A stretch of 64,000 bases of DNA from JBBATK01 sp039810585 (GCA_039810585.1 JBDHXF010000016.1:4616-68615), one strand, 5' to 3'. Positions 45,022 through 54,057 are shown, counted from the first letter of the stretch. Program-made: numbers and translations. Notes: generated by a model not told the origin, from the letters alone.

Positions 45022-45827
45022 TGAAGACATTACTTGTTGTTCAGGCCCGCACGGCGTCGACCAGATTGCCCGCCAAAGTGTTGCTGCCGCTGCTTGGGAA
45101 GAGTGTGCTGGCACGACAACTCGAACGCATTTCACGCGCTCAGAGTATTGATGAGGTGGTCGTGGCGACGACTCAAGAGCAGAGCGATGACCTCATTGTG
45201 CAAGTCTGCAAACAAGAACAGCTGCGATGGTTCCGCGGTTCCTCAATGGATTGCTTAGATCGACACTATCGCTGCGCACTTGAAGTGGGCGCCGATGTGA
45301 TCGTGAAAGTTCCCAGCGATTGTCCGCTCATCGATCCACAAGCTATCGACCGTGTGGTTGGGTTTTTCCAGAAGAATGTGGGTCGTTATGATTTTGTCAG
45401 CAACCTGCATCCACCCAGCTACCCCGATGGCAATGATGTGGAAGTGATGACCATGAATGCCCTCGAAAAAGCATGGCACTCTGCAACGCGCGATTACGAA
45501 CGCGAACACACAACACCCTACATCTGGGATCAACCCGAGCTCTTTCGCTGTGCTAATGTGTGTTGGGAAACAGGATTGAATTATTCTCGATCGCATCGAT
45601 GGACGCTGGACTACGAGGCCGATTACCATTTCGTGTTCAGTGTGTATAACGAACTGTACGCGACAAACCCTCATTTCACGCTGAACGATATTCTGGAGCT
45701 GGTGGAGCGAAAGCCGGAGATAGCACGGTTGAATGATGCCTACGCGGGACTCAACTGGTACCGTCATCACTTATCCGAATTGCGCACCGTCGACGAACGT
45801 CACACTCGAATTCTTATCGGGACATAG
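45021..45827 (+). CDS. SpsF-like CMP-sugar cytidylyltransferase
   Basis: A 268-residue nucleotidyltransferase of the SpsF/COG1861 group, related to CMP-sialic acid synthetases. The nucleotide-binding signature is VVQARTASTRLPAKVLLPL. Further motifs are VVVATTQEQSDD, the metal-binding VKVPSDCPLIDP and NDVEVM. It probably activates an ulosonic acid with CTP. The start ATG at 45021 overlaps the previous stop, and only two bases separate its stop from the transketolase gene. Together with the NeuB-like enzyme at 49950 it defines a nonulosonic-acid-like pathway. Confidence 0.85.
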   Translation: MKTLLVVQARTASTRLPAKVLLPLLGKSVLARQLERISRAQSIDEVVVATTQEQSDDLIVQVCKQEQLRWFRGSSMDCLDRHYRCALEVGADVIVKVPSDCPLIDPQAIDRVVGFFQKNVGRYDFVSNLHPPSYPDGNDVEVMTMNALEKAWHSATRDYEREHTTPYIWDQPELFRCANVCWETGLNYSRSHRWTLDYEADYHFVFSVYNELYATNPHFTLNDILELVERKPEIARLNDAYAGLNWYRHHLSELRTVDERHTRILIGT

Positions 45828-45829
45828 TC

Positions 45830-46690
45830 ATGCATCTCAGTCCCTCTGAAATACGCCACACCCGCGACCTCGCACTCCGCGTTCGCGAACACATCATCCG
45901 CATGAGCACCAATGGCGGTTGCTTCATCGGCGCATCGCTATCCTGCGTTGAAATTCTCTGTGTGTTGTACCAACACATCGTGGATAGCGAAGCCATTCGA
46001 ACGAAGAGGGAAGATCGCGATGTGGTGCTGTTGTCGAAAGGACACGACGTTCCGGCACTGTATGGTCTCTTTGCGGAATTAGGATTCTTAGACGCTTCGC
46101 GTCTGCAGAATCATCTGAAAGCAAACGACAACATTTACTGGCATCCCAATCGAGCCATTCCGGGTGTGGAGTTTCATAGTGGCTCCCTCGGACACTTGAT
46201 TTCTGTCGGGATGGGAATTGCGTACGACATGCAAATGCGCGAGCAACACAGTCGCGTCTTTGTCATTCTGGGAGACGGCGAACTGAACGAAGGAAGCATC
46301 TGGGAAGCCTGTCTGGTTGCGGCTTCCAGAGGCATTCGCAATCTTTATTTGGTGGTAGATCGCAATCACTTCCAAGCCAACATTCAAACCGAAGAGTTGA
46401 ATCCGCTCGAACCACTCGATGCAAAGTTCAAGGCATTTGGGTTGAAGACGTTTGCATGTAGCGGACACGACGTCGATAAACTCTACACCGAGTTCCGTCG
46501 CATGCTGCAGTCACCCGGCCCCTCCGTGCTCGTTGCCGACACCACCCGCGGAAAGGGTCTACCAAGCATTGAAGCGCGAGCCGACAGGTGGTTCTGCAAC
46601 TTCAGTACAGATGAAGTGGACGACTTGTTGCTTGAACTTCATGGCCAACATTCTGCCTCTCTTCACAGTCCCGCACTGCACGTGCGCTAA
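45830..46690 (+). CDS. transketolase N-terminal subunit
   Basis: A 286-residue protein equal to the thiamine-diphosphate binding half of transketolase. The TPP motif is GDGELNEGSIWEA, followed by NLYLVVDRNHFQ. Substrate-channel histidines are seen in LSKGHDVPALYG and in VEFHSGSLGHL. Split transketolases of this kind work as heterotetramers with the C-terminal subunit, encoded by the next gene one base later. Within this operon the pair is more likely to serve special sugar building than the pentose phosphate pathway, by context only. Confidence 0.9.
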   Translation: MHLSPSEIRHTRDLALRVREHIIRMSTNGGCFIGASLSCVEILCVLYQHIVDSEAIRTKREDRDVVLLSKGHDVPALYGLFAELGFLDASRLQNHLKANDNIYWHPNRAIPGVEFHSGSLGHLISVGMGIAYDMQMREQHSRVFVILGDGELNEGSIWEACLVAASRGIRNLYLVVDRNHFQANIQTEELNPLEPLDAKFKAFGLKTFACSGHDVDKLYTEFRRMLQSPGPSVLVADTTRGKGLPSIEARADRWFCNFSTDEVDDLLLELHGQHSASLHSPALHVR

Positions 46691-46691
46691 C

Positions 46692-47633
46692 ATGAATCCC
46701 TACGAAACACTACTCTCTCAGCTTCTCAACAACGACGATCGCACGATCATCATGACGGCCGAAAACCGTGCTGCAATTCGTCATCTGAGCACTACCATTG
46801 GTCAGCGCTTTATCGACGTCGGCATCTGCGAACAAAGCATGATCGGTATGGCTGCCGGCCTTGCACTGCGAGGTCGTATACCCATTGTTCACGCTCTCTC
46901 AGCCTTTCTGTGCATGCGTGCCTTCGAGTTCATCCGCACGGATGTGGGCATTGCCAATCTTCCGGTGAAGCTCGTGGGTGGAGTAGCCGGCATACTGAGC
47001 GAGGCGAACGGGCCGACACACCAAGCGCTGGAAGACGTGTCCATCATGAGTGGCATTCCACATGTCGGCGTGTTTTGTCCTGCCGATGAGGAGGACATGC
47101 TCATTGGTCTCCCGAGTATTCTCAGCAGTCCGCAACCTTTTTACATCCGCTACACTAACGCACCGCGCAGCATCAAGCACAGCCGGGAGTTCAGCATCGG
47201 TCAAGCTGAAACATTTGGCGAGCATGGCGATGTGAGCATCATCACTTACGGTCCGCTCTTGCGCCAGGCATTTTTAGCCGCAGAGCTCCTGAACGCACGC
47301 GGACTCAGCGTGAGCATTGTCAACGTGCGCTGTCTCAAACCTATTGACGAAGAGACCTTGCTCATTGCCGCACAGCGCGCAACGGTGGTGGTGACCTTGG
47401 AAGATCATTTTCAGCGAGGAGGCTTGTACAGTATTCTGTGCGAACTGTTGGTGAGACACGGCGCACAGGCCACGGTACTGCCCATAGCCTTTGACGAACG
47501 CTGGTTCCAACCCGCGATGATGGATGATGTGCTGAAACATGAAAAGATGGACGGCTTTGCGATTGCGCAACGCATCGAAGATTTTATTGAAACCTATCGA
47601 CAACCGGAGTCATGGCAAATACACTACAGTTGA
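46692..47633 (+). CDS. transketolase C-terminal subunit
   Basis: A 313-residue protein with the pyrimidine-binding and C-terminal domains of transketolase. Motifs include RFIDVGICEQSMIGMAAGLALRG, with the glutamate that activates TPP in GICEQ, and GPTHQALEDVSIMSGIP. The C-terminal transketolase domain starts near VSIITYGPLL. The ATG at 46692 is chosen because it gives the usual start, although the frame is open further upstream inside the previous gene. It overlaps the aminotransferase gene by 22 bases. Confidence 0.9.
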   Translation: MNPYETLLSQLLNNDDRTIIMTAENRAAIRHLSTTIGQRFIDVGICEQSMIGMAAGLALRGRIPIVHALSAFLCMRAFEFIRTDVGIANLPVKLVGGVAGILSEANGPTHQALEDVSIMSGIPHVGVFCPADEEDMLIGLPSILSSPQPFYIRYTNAPRSIKHSREFSIGQAETFGEHGDVSIITYGPLLRQAFLAAELLNARGLSVSIVNVRCLKPIDEETLLIAAQRATVVVTLEDHFQRGGLYSILCELLVRHGAQATVLPIAFDERWFQPAMMDDVLKHEKMDGFAIAQRIEDFIETYRQPESWQIHYS

Positions 47634-48994
47634 AACAGGACTTTCCCGACATCGAGCAAAGTCTGGCCTTGTACCGTCGCGCTGAACAGATCATTCCGGC
47701 GGGGACGCAGACGTTGGCAAAGGGAGTGGGACAATACGTGCGGGGCGTTGCCCCTATCTTCCTCGAACGCGGCAAAGGAGCACGCGTGTGGGATGTCGAT
47801 GGCAACGAGTACTTGGATTACTCTATGGCCGTTGGCCCATTGTCGCTCGGCTATTGCTTCGAGCCGGTTGATGCGGCAATTCGACGTCAGCTCGAATCCG
47901 GCATCGTGTTCAGTCTTCCGCATCGCCTGGAAGTGGAAGTTGCCGAACTTATATCGTCGCTTGTGCCCAACGCGGAGATGGTCCGTTTCTCCAAGACCGG
48001 CGCAGACGTCACCTCAGCCGCCGTGCGGGTGGCGCGGGCGGTGACCGGTCGCTCGACCGTGCTCTGCTGCGGCTACCACGGTTGGCACGATTGGTCTATC
48101 GCCACCACCGATCGCAATGCCGGCATTCCACCCGAAGTGCGAGAGCTGAGCTACACCTTCGAGTACAACAAACTTGAAACACTGTACGCGGCGCTTGATG
48201 GCGACGTGGCAGCCGTGATTGTGGAACCCGTGGTGTACCAACATCCCGAGCGCAACTTCCTGCATCGCCTGCGCGAACATTGCACACGCAACGGCACAAT
48301 TTTGATTTTCGATGAGATGTGGACAGGATTCCGTCTTGCCATGGGCGGAGCCCAAGAATACTATGGAGTTAACGCCGACCTCATTTGCTTTTCCAAAGCC
48401 ATTGCCAACGGAATGCCTCTCTCGGTGCTCTGCGGGAAGCGCGAGTACATGCGCATTCTGGACCATGATGTGTTCTTCTTTACGACCTTTGGCGGAGAGA
48501 CCTTGTCGCTCGCCGCGGCAAAAGCAACCATCCAATACATGAAAGACAACGGCGTGCCCATTGCGTTGGAGTCGCGCGGACGCTTGCTGCAGGACGGCAT
48601 CAACTTCATGCTCACACAGTTGGATATTTCGTACATCCGCTGTATCGGACCCGGTGCGCGCAGCACACTGCAGTACGAGAATGCTGATTTGCTCATGAAG
48701 AGCTACATCCAACAGGAGCTGATACGGCGGGGAATACTGTGGAATGGTAGTCATACCATGTCGTGGTCGCACAGTCTGGAGGACATCGACTACACGCTTG
48801 CGGCTTATCACGAAGTGTTTGTACAATTACGTCAACACGTGCTCAAAGGCACGCTGCGCGACGAGCTCAAGGGAGCCATGCTGGAGCCCGTGTTTCGTCG
48901 CACCTCGCACTTTCATACCAAACCGCGGCGCAGTGCCGACATAGAGCGCGACGTCGAGCGCGCTATTGCGCAAGCGCAATATCCCGACGCGTGA
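47612..48994 (+). CDS. class-III aminotransferase of the glutamate-1-semialdehyde type
   Basis: A 460-residue PLP enzyme resembling HemL. The PLP lysine is in CFSKAIANGMPLS, with the aspartate two strands earlier in LIFDEMWTGFR. GGETLSLAAAKATIQ and the N-terminal IPAGTQTLAKG, VWDVDGNEYLDYSM are typical. Such HemL-like genes recur beside SpsF and NeuB genes in surface-sugar clusters, where they probably aminate a keto-sugar rather than make aminolevulinate. The C-terminal extension of about 40 residues is rich in Arg. The start overlaps the previous gene by 22 bases. The real substrate is unknown. Confidence 0.85.
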   Translation: MANTLQLKQDFPDIEQSLALYRRAEQIIPAGTQTLAKGVGQYVRGVAPIFLERGKGARVWDVDGNEYLDYSMAVGPLSLGYCFEPVDAAIRRQLESGIVFSLPHRLEVEVAELISSLVPNAEMVRFSKTGADVTSAAVRVARAVTGRSTVLCCGYHGWHDWSIATTDRNAGIPPEVRELSYTFEYNKLETLYAALDGDVAAVIVEPVVYQHPERNFLHRLREHCTRNGTILIFDEMWTGFRLAMGGAQEYYGVNADLICFSKAIANGMPLSVLCGKREYMRILDHDVFFFTTFGGETLSLAAAKATIQYMKDNGVPIALESRGRLLQDGINFMLTQLDISYIRCIGPGARSTLQYENADLLMKSYIQQELIRRGILWNGSHTMSWSHSLEDIDYTLAAYHEVFVQLRQHVLKGTLRDELKGAMLEPVFRRTSHFHTKPRRSADIERDVERAIAQAQYPDA

Positions 48995-49072
48995 AGCTAA
49001 CATTGGCGTAATGCTGGGCTAACATTGGAGCGCGAGTTTTGCGCTGTCATCGCCGAAGATTGAAAAAGGATA

Positions 49073-49879
49073 ATGCTGATGAGTTCGCTCTTTTCTCTTG
49101 AACACAAAGTTGCTCTGGTAACCGGAGGCAGTGGTTTGATCGGTTCGCAATTCTGCGCGGCACTCGTGGAAGCGGGTGCGAAAGTGATTGTAGCCGACAT
49201 CGATTTCACCGCCTGCGAAGAAGTGGCGGAGAGGCTTGGACCCTCGGCAGCAGCGTTGCGCCTGGATGTGTGCGACATGGCCTCGCTGCTCGAAGCACGC
49301 GAGTGGATTGAAACGACCTATGGTCAGCTTGACGTGCTCGTGAACAACGCCGCGATTAACGATACGGTGGAGGACAACGAGGCACAAACCGATCTGGCCA
49401 TGTTCGAGAACTTCCCGCTCAACCTCTGGAACCGCGTAATGCAAGTGAATGTGAGCGGTGTGTTTCTCTGCTCGCAGGTGCTGGGACAATTCATGCTTGG
49501 TCGTGGTGGCTCTATCGTCAACGTGGCGTCCACCTACGGTCTCGTAGCTCCGGATCAGCATATCTACCACGACGGAACCGTGCAACGGTTTATTAAGTCT
49601 CCCGCCTACCCAACGTCAAAAGCAGCCGTGGTCGGATTCACGAAATTCCTCGCAGCCTATTGGGCGCATCAGAATATCCGTGTCAACACGCTGAGTCCGG
49701 GTGGGGTGGAGAACGGACAGGACAGCTACTTCATCGAAAACTATTCGCAACGAGTGCCGCTGGGCCGCATGGCGACACCTATGGACTATAGCGGCGCCAT
49801 TGTCTTTCTCGCCTCGGATGCCTCCTCGTACATGACCGGTTCAAACCTGGTTGTGGATGGCGGCTGGACCTGCATCTGA
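49073..49879 (+). CDS. SDR-family oxidoreductase
   Basis: A 268-residue short-chain dehydrogenase. The cofactor motif is TGGSGLIGSQF, with an acidic ADID end to the second strand that favours NAD. NNAAIND, the active-site serine in NVASTYG and the YPTSK Tyr-Lys pair are intact, and NVVDGGW-like ending (NLVVDGGWTCI) is normal. A short insertion near residue 170 (HIYHDGTVQRF) is seen in sugar-cluster members. It probably oxidises or reduces a sugar intermediate between the aminotransferase and the NeuB step. An AAAGGA sequence precedes the ATG at 49073. A second ATG lies six bases on. Confidence 0.86.
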   Translation: MLMSSLFSLEHKVALVTGGSGLIGSQFCAALVEAGAKVIVADIDFTACEEVAERLGPSAAALRLDVCDMASLLEAREWIETTYGQLDVLVNNAAINDTVEDNEAQTDLAMFENFPLNLWNRVMQVNVSGVFLCSQVLGQFMLGRGGSIVNVASTYGLVAPDQHIYHDGTVQRFIKSPAYPTSKAAVVGFTKFLAAYWAHQNIRVNTLSPGGVENGQDSYFIENYSQRVPLGRMATPMDYSGAIVFLASDASSYMTGSNLVVDGGWTCI

Positions 49880-49949
49880 GCAGGCACACAACAATCGAAA
49901 CAACAGTCTCTCATCGTCCCGTTTCTCAACATCAAACGAAGGAAACTCC

Positions 49950-50921
49950 ATGTCGCATCTCCATGACGTCAGTGCTACCGCATTATCCTCCTCGTATCAC
50001 AGCTCCGAACATCCAACGGTTCGCGTTGCAGATCATGTTGTTGGTGAAGGACATCCCGTGTTCATCGTTGCTGAAATAGGCATCAACCACAACGGCTCTG
50101 TTGAGTTGGCAAAGAAGCTCATCGACGGTGCTGCACTTGCCGGCTGCTCGGCGGTGAAGTTCCAGAAGCGGACACCGGAGTTATGTGTTCCGCGTGAACA
50201 GTGGGATGTTGAGAGAGACACTCCGTGGGGTCGCATGACTTACCTCGCATACCGTCACCGCATGGAGTTTGGATTCAGCGAGTTCGACGAGATTGATCGT
50301 TACTGCACATCACGGAACATCTTGTGGTTTGCAAGCTGTTGGGATATCCCCTCCGTTGAGTTTATGGAGCAATTCCAGCCGCCGTGCTACAAAGCAGCCT
50401 CTGCATCACTCACCGATCACTCACTGCTCCGTGCCATGCACGATACCGGACGACCACTCATGATCTCCACCGGCATGAGTACCATGCAGGAGATTCGGGA
50501 TGCCGTTGAGGCAGTGGGACAGGAACGCTTGCTCATTGCGCATTCCACCAGTACGTACCCATGTCGTCCGGAGGAACTCAACCTGCGCATGATCGAAACC
50601 TTGCAACGTGAGTTCGCGCAGTGTCCTATAGGTTATAGCGGGCATGAGACCGGTCTCACGCCCACCTGGGCGGCGGTCACTCTGGGTGCCACGTTTGTGG
50701 AACGACACATCACCCTCGATCGCGCCATGTGGGGTAGCGACCAAGCGGCATCGGTGGAAATTGGGGGACTCATGCGACTCGTCTCCAACATCCGCGACAT
50801 CGAAAAAGCCATGGGCGATGGCATCAAGCGCGTGTACGAAAGCGAAGCTTCAGCGCGTAAGAAACTGCGTCGGGTGACCGACTCCACCGTGGCACACACC
50901 GAAGAAGCGCTGTGCGTCTGA
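49950..50921 (+). CDS. NeuB/SpsE-like ulosonic acid synthase without SAF domain
   Basis: A 323-residue TIM-barrel enzyme of the NeuB family, which condenses an aldose with phosphoenolpyruvate to give a nonulosonic acid. Key motifs are FIVAEIGINHNG, VKFQKRTPE, ISTGMSTMQEI, IGYSGHETG and VERHITLDR. The C-terminal SAF/antifreeze-like domain, usual in NeuB and SpsE, is missing: the protein ends about 40 residues after the barrel. The ATG at 49950 follows AAGGAAA. It sits 70 bases after the SDR gene and 4 bases before the hydroxylase gene. The product is probably a sialic-acid-like sugar, its exact identity unknown. Confidence 0.88.
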   Translation: MSHLHDVSATALSSSYHSSEHPTVRVADHVVGEGHPVFIVAEIGINHNGSVELAKKLIDGAALAGCSAVKFQKRTPELCVPREQWDVERDTPWGRMTYLAYRHRMEFGFSEFDEIDRYCTSRNILWFASCWDIPSVEFMEQFQPPCYKAASASLTDHSLLRAMHDTGRPLMISTGMSTMQEIRDAVEAVGQERLLIAHSTSTYPCRPEELNLRMIETLQREFAQCPIGYSGHETGLTPTWAAVTLGATFVERHITLDRAMWGSDQAASVEIGGLMRLVSNIRDIEKAMGDGIKRVYESEASARKKLRRVTDSTVAHTEEALCV

Positions 50922-50925
50922 GTGC

Positions 50926-51711
50926 ATGACTGATCTCAGCCTGTGGTGTACACTCTCGGTCATTCTTGCGGCAGGAATACTAATCATCCTTGAGCGACGC
51001 TTTCCCTATCACGCAGGACAAGCGCTGTTTCGACGCGGTTTTTGGATGGATTTGGTCCTGTATAGTCTTGCACAATCCTATGGACTTGGAATTATCATCG
51101 CCTGGATCGTTCGAGGATTGGATGTCCTGCTGCACCAACCTCGATGTGCTCTGGTGGCCGAACTTCCCTGGCTGGCCCAACTCGGAATATTTTTTGTCCT
51201 GCACGATTTCTACATCTATTGGTTTCATCGCTGGCAACACCACAACAAGTACTTGTGGCGCTTGCACGAGGCTCACCATTCAACGCATGATGTAGACTGG
51301 TTGTCCGGCTCGCGCTCGCATCCGCTGGAAATACTCATCAACCAAAGCGTCGAGTTTGCACCGATGATACTGCTCGGTGCAGCACCGGAAGTGGTTGTGC
51401 TCAAGACGGCGCTTGATGCAGTGTGGGGAATGTACATACACTCCAACATCGATGTACACAGCGCCTGGCTGCAGAGAGTGTTGAACGGTCCGGAGATGCA
51501 TCGCTGGCACCACACTGCTTCCAAGGAAGCGCACCATTACAACTTTGGGACAAAGCTGGCGCTGTGGGATTGGCTCTTCGGAACGGCCTGGTGGAACCCG
51601 CCACACAAGCCCTCGGCATATGGATTGCGATCCAAGCACTATCCCACAGACTACATCGGGCAAACGCTCTACGCCTTTCGTCGCAGAGCAGGGAAGAAAG
51701 CTCAGACTTGA
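50926..51711 (+). CDS. fatty acid hydroxylase/sterol desaturase family membrane protein
   Basis: A 261-residue integral membrane di-iron oxygenase. Histidine clusters HDFYIYWFHRWQH, HEAHHS, NIDVH and HRWHH give the eight-histidine metal site of the family. Three to four hydrophobic segments surround them. Substrates of such enzymes range from lipid A acyl chains to carotenoids and sterols. The gene starts 4 bases after the NeuB-like stop, so it is very probably part of the sugar operon and may hydroxylate the lipid carrier or acyl groups of the same surface molecule. That link is inferred. Confidence 0.87.
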   Translation: MTDLSLWCTLSVILAAGILIILERRFPYHAGQALFRRGFWMDLVLYSLAQSYGLGIIIAWIVRGLDVLLHQPRCALVAELPWLAQLGIFFVLHDFYIYWFHRWQHHNKYLWRLHEAHHSTHDVDWLSGSRSHPLEILINQSVEFAPMILLGAAPEVVVLKTALDAVWGMYIHSNIDVHSAWLQRVLNGPEMHRWHHTASKEAHHYNFGTKLALWDWLFGTAWWNPPHKPSAYGLRSKHYPTDYIGQTLYAFRRRAGKKAQT

Positions 51712-51871
51712 TCGACGCACTATTATCACATGCTCATTCGTTGTTGATGCAGGGTAACACGCGGCTTACACTCTGCTTACAGTCAGCTCGGAATTTTGCG
51801 CATCGTTTCTTGGTGGGGGAAACATCGAAGAAACGATATACGCAGCCTATCCACAGCACAACGAGGCATGT

Positions 51872-52864
51872 ATGCATCGACGACGATTTCTGCGCAGTAC
51901 CGCACTGGCCACACTTGGTCTCAGCCTACCCTCCGCCATCTCGCTTGCTTCCGACACGTCTCTCTTCCACCCGCCTCCTGCTTCCACCGCTTCCATCGCA
52001 TCAACGCTTGCCTCTTCGCCCGTCACCCTTCATCTGCCCTCCGCTGCTGCTCAATGGATTGGTCATTCCACTATTCTCTTTCGCATCGACGGCACCACGG
52101 TGCTCTGCGATCCGGTGCTCTTCAGGGAAATAGGCTTGCAGCTCTTTGGCAGTACCGTGGGTTTGCGTCGCTACTCCGAGCCGGCGATTCGCGTGGAGAA
52201 TATTGCCAAACCTGACATCGTGCTGCTCTCACACGCCCACATGGATCACATGGACAGAGCAACACTGGAGGCGCTCTGTGCACGTTTTCCGGATGAGATC
52301 GACTGCGTGTGTGCTAGTAATACGAAGGACGTGATCGATGATTTAGCGTGGCGGAGTTGTCGTGAGTTGGACTGGTGGGAAAGTCTGCACCTTCACAACC
52401 TCAGCATCTGCGCCATCGAAGTACTGCACAACGGCTGGCGCTATCCCTGGGAAGCCGATCGTCGCGAAGGTGCGATGGAGCACGGCCGCAGCTACAACGC
52501 CTACCTGATTTCCGGAGCTGATACGAATGTGGTCTTCGCGGGCGACACCACCTACTGCGAGAGCTTTCGCGATTTGCGTCACATTCCTATTCACTTAGCC
52601 TGCATGCCCATTGGCGCCTACATGGGCTGTGCCGACAACCATTGCACTCCCGAGCAGGCAGTGCAGATGGCCACCATGATGCAGGCGCAGTGCGTTGCCC
52701 CCATGCACTGTCTCACCTTTCACCAAACCCCTGAGCCCGACCAAGAGCCCATCGCACGATTTCAACGCGCCCTCCGAAGCACTGATGCCTCTGCGGCTTG
52801 GTTGCACATTGGCTCACAGTGGACGCGCTCGCAACCCATTGCTCAAGGTATCGATCATGGTTAA
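51872..52864 (+). CDS. Tat-exported metallo-beta-lactamase-fold hydrolase
   Basis: A 330-residue protein with a twin-arginine-like N-terminus (HRRRFLRSTALATLGLSL), then a UlaG/NAPE-PLD-like metallo-beta-lactamase domain. The metal motif is SHAHMDHMD, with GHSTILFRIDG and CDPV before it and FAGDTTY, MPIGAY and MHCLTF after it. Such enzymes are mostly phosphodiesterases or lactonases. NAPE-PLD-like members act on phospholipids, which would fit an envelope location. The gene is 160 bases after the hydroxylase and has its own RBS-like AACGAGG. Confidence 0.85.
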   Translation: MHRRRFLRSTALATLGLSLPSAISLASDTSLFHPPPASTASIASTLASSPVTLHLPSAAAQWIGHSTILFRIDGTTVLCDPVLFREIGLQLFGSTVGLRRYSEPAIRVENIAKPDIVLLSHAHMDHMDRATLEALCARFPDEIDCVCASNTKDVIDDLAWRSCRELDWWESLHLHNLSICAIEVLHNGWRYPWEADRREGAMEHGRSYNAYLISGADTNVVFAGDTTYCESFRDLRHIPIHLACMPIGAYMGCADNHCTPEQAVQMATMMQAQCVAPMHCLTFHQTPEPDQEPIARFQRALRSTDASAAWLHIGSQWTRSQPIAQGIDHG

Positions 52865-52867
52865 TGC

Positions 52868-52974
52868 GATTCGTGTGCCTGCAAGGCGCACGAATCAAAT
52901 TTCAGGTTATGACGATACACGAAAAATGATGGTGCTCAGAGGTTCATGATTCGTGCGCCTTGCAGGCACACGAA
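52868..52974. repeat. inverted pair of 29-nt hairpins, family copies 3 and 4
   Basis: GATTCGTGTGCC-TGCAA-GGCGCACGAATC (52868-52896) forms a hairpin, and its reverse complement (52948-52974) lies 51 bases on. The unit matches the hairpins at 16921 and 29974 in length and end sequence. The pair forms a miniature inverted-repeat structure after the hydrolase gene. Confidence 0.75.
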
Positions 52975-53057
52975 GGGCAGCGCTGCACAGCTACAGCGAC
53001 GACGCTCATGCGCGGAGTGTACCGGAGTAAAGTGACGTGTGATCTACTGAGGGGACA

Positions 53058-53471
53058 CTACTTCGTCTCTTGACAGAGCTTCATGATGAAGTGATATTCG
53101 GCGTCTTGCAGGGGCATCACGGAGAGACGTCCAATCTTGATGAGACCGATGTTGGCGAGCTCGGGATGCGTTTTCATCTCGGCGAGGCTGAGCGGGTGTT
53201 TGACTGCTTTGGGGGAGGAGAGTTCAACGGCAACCCATTGACCTTCTGTTGCTGTTGGATCGGGGAAAGCAGCTTTGGAGACTTTACACGAACCCATGAC
53301 GGCTTTTTCGATGTTACTATGGTAGACAAGCACTTCGTCGCCCTTTGCCATAGCAAGAAGGTGCAGGCGTGCAGCGTAATTGCGCACGCCTGTCCATTCG
53401 GTTTTTTTGTCGTTGACTAAATCCTGAAACGAGTAGCTCTCAGGATCGGATTTGACGAGCCAGTAGTTCAT
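53058..53471 (-). CDS. EVE domain protein
   Basis: A 137-residue protein consisting of one EVE domain, a PUA-like fold that binds modified bases in DNA or RNA. Diagnostic motifs are NYWLVKSDPESYSF at the start, W.GVRNYAAR, GDEVLVYHSN and the late GLIKIGRLSVMPL. EVE proteins also occur in RNA maturation and in restriction of modified phage DNA. No restriction gene is adjacent, so a housekeeping RNA role is more likely. It lies 6 bases downstream of the lipoprotein gene. Confidence 0.92.
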   Translation of the reverse strand: MNYWLVKSDPESYSFQDLVNDKKTEWTGVRNYAARLHLLAMAKGDEVLVYHSNIEKAVMGSCKVSKAAFPDPTATEGQWVAVELSSPKAVKHPLSLAEMKTHPELANIGLIKIGRLSVMPLQDAEYHFIMKLCQETK

Positions 53472-53477
53472 GCCGGC

Positions 53478-53969
53478 TTACTTAAAAGCAGCCACAACCA
53501 TGGAATCGATGCCGGTAGTCGTACCGTCCGGAGGAATAACGGACACAACTTTTGAGGACTGATGCACAAAGTAGAAGGTCGGCAGAGTGGTGACCGGGTA
53601 CTTGTCGCTCAAGGGTTGTTTAGTGGCGGCGTTACGCATGGAGAAAATAGTCACCGTAGAATCGGCAATACCTGCAGCGCGCAATGTGCTGATGAGATCC
53701 GGGAAGTGATGATGGGTGCCGTCGCAGCTACAGCTCGGGTTCACATACACGATCGTGGTAAAGGGATCGCTCGCGTAGTCGGACATGAGGGCACTTACAT
53801 TTGCCGTGGTTGGCTGATAGGAAGTGACTTCATCGTTAAACCACGCGTATCCGGAGGTCGTCGCGACATCTTTAATCGTCAACTGATCCGCGGTGAATTC
53901 CACAGCGTTGTTGCAAGAAGCGCTAAGGAGTGCGAGAGCACAGCAGAGAACAAAAGCCTTGATTTTCAC
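53478..53969 (-). CDS. thioredoxin-like lipoprotein
   Basis: A 163-residue exported protein. The signal ends in LLSASC, a good lipobox (Cys19). The rest has a thioredoxin-like pattern: TTIVYVNPSCSCDGTHHHF with a CSC motif in place of CxxC, followed by helix HFPDLISTLRAA, and the cis-proline strand VTTLPTFYFV. A CSC motif can have disulphide isomerase activity, but His and Asp around it could also bind a metal. It is co-oriented with the EVE gene 6 bases downstream. No name assigned. Confidence 0.75.
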   Translation of the reverse strand: MKIKAFVLCCALALLSASCNNAVEFTADQLTIKDVATTSGYAWFNDEVTSYQPTTANVSALMSDYASDPFTTIVYVNPSCSCDGTHHHFPDLISTLRAAGIADSTVTIFSMRNAATKQPLSDKYPVTTLPTFYFVHQSSKVVSVIPPDGTTTGIDSMVVAAFK

Positions 53970-54057
53970 GATGGCATTCCAAATGGGTGGTACAACGGGA
54001 TGTAAGGGTCACCAAAATACAATAACTATATTTGAAACGCAACGATACATCCATTCT

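Noticed and set aside
47612..48994. hemL for tetrapyrrole synthesis
   Set aside because: The enzyme is embedded in a CMP-sugar operon and overlaps a transketolase gene, so a sugar aminotransferase role is more likely.
52868..52974. attachment site or insertion sequence
   Set aside because: There is no transposase or target duplication between or beside the inverted hairpins, so it fits a small palindromic repeat pair.
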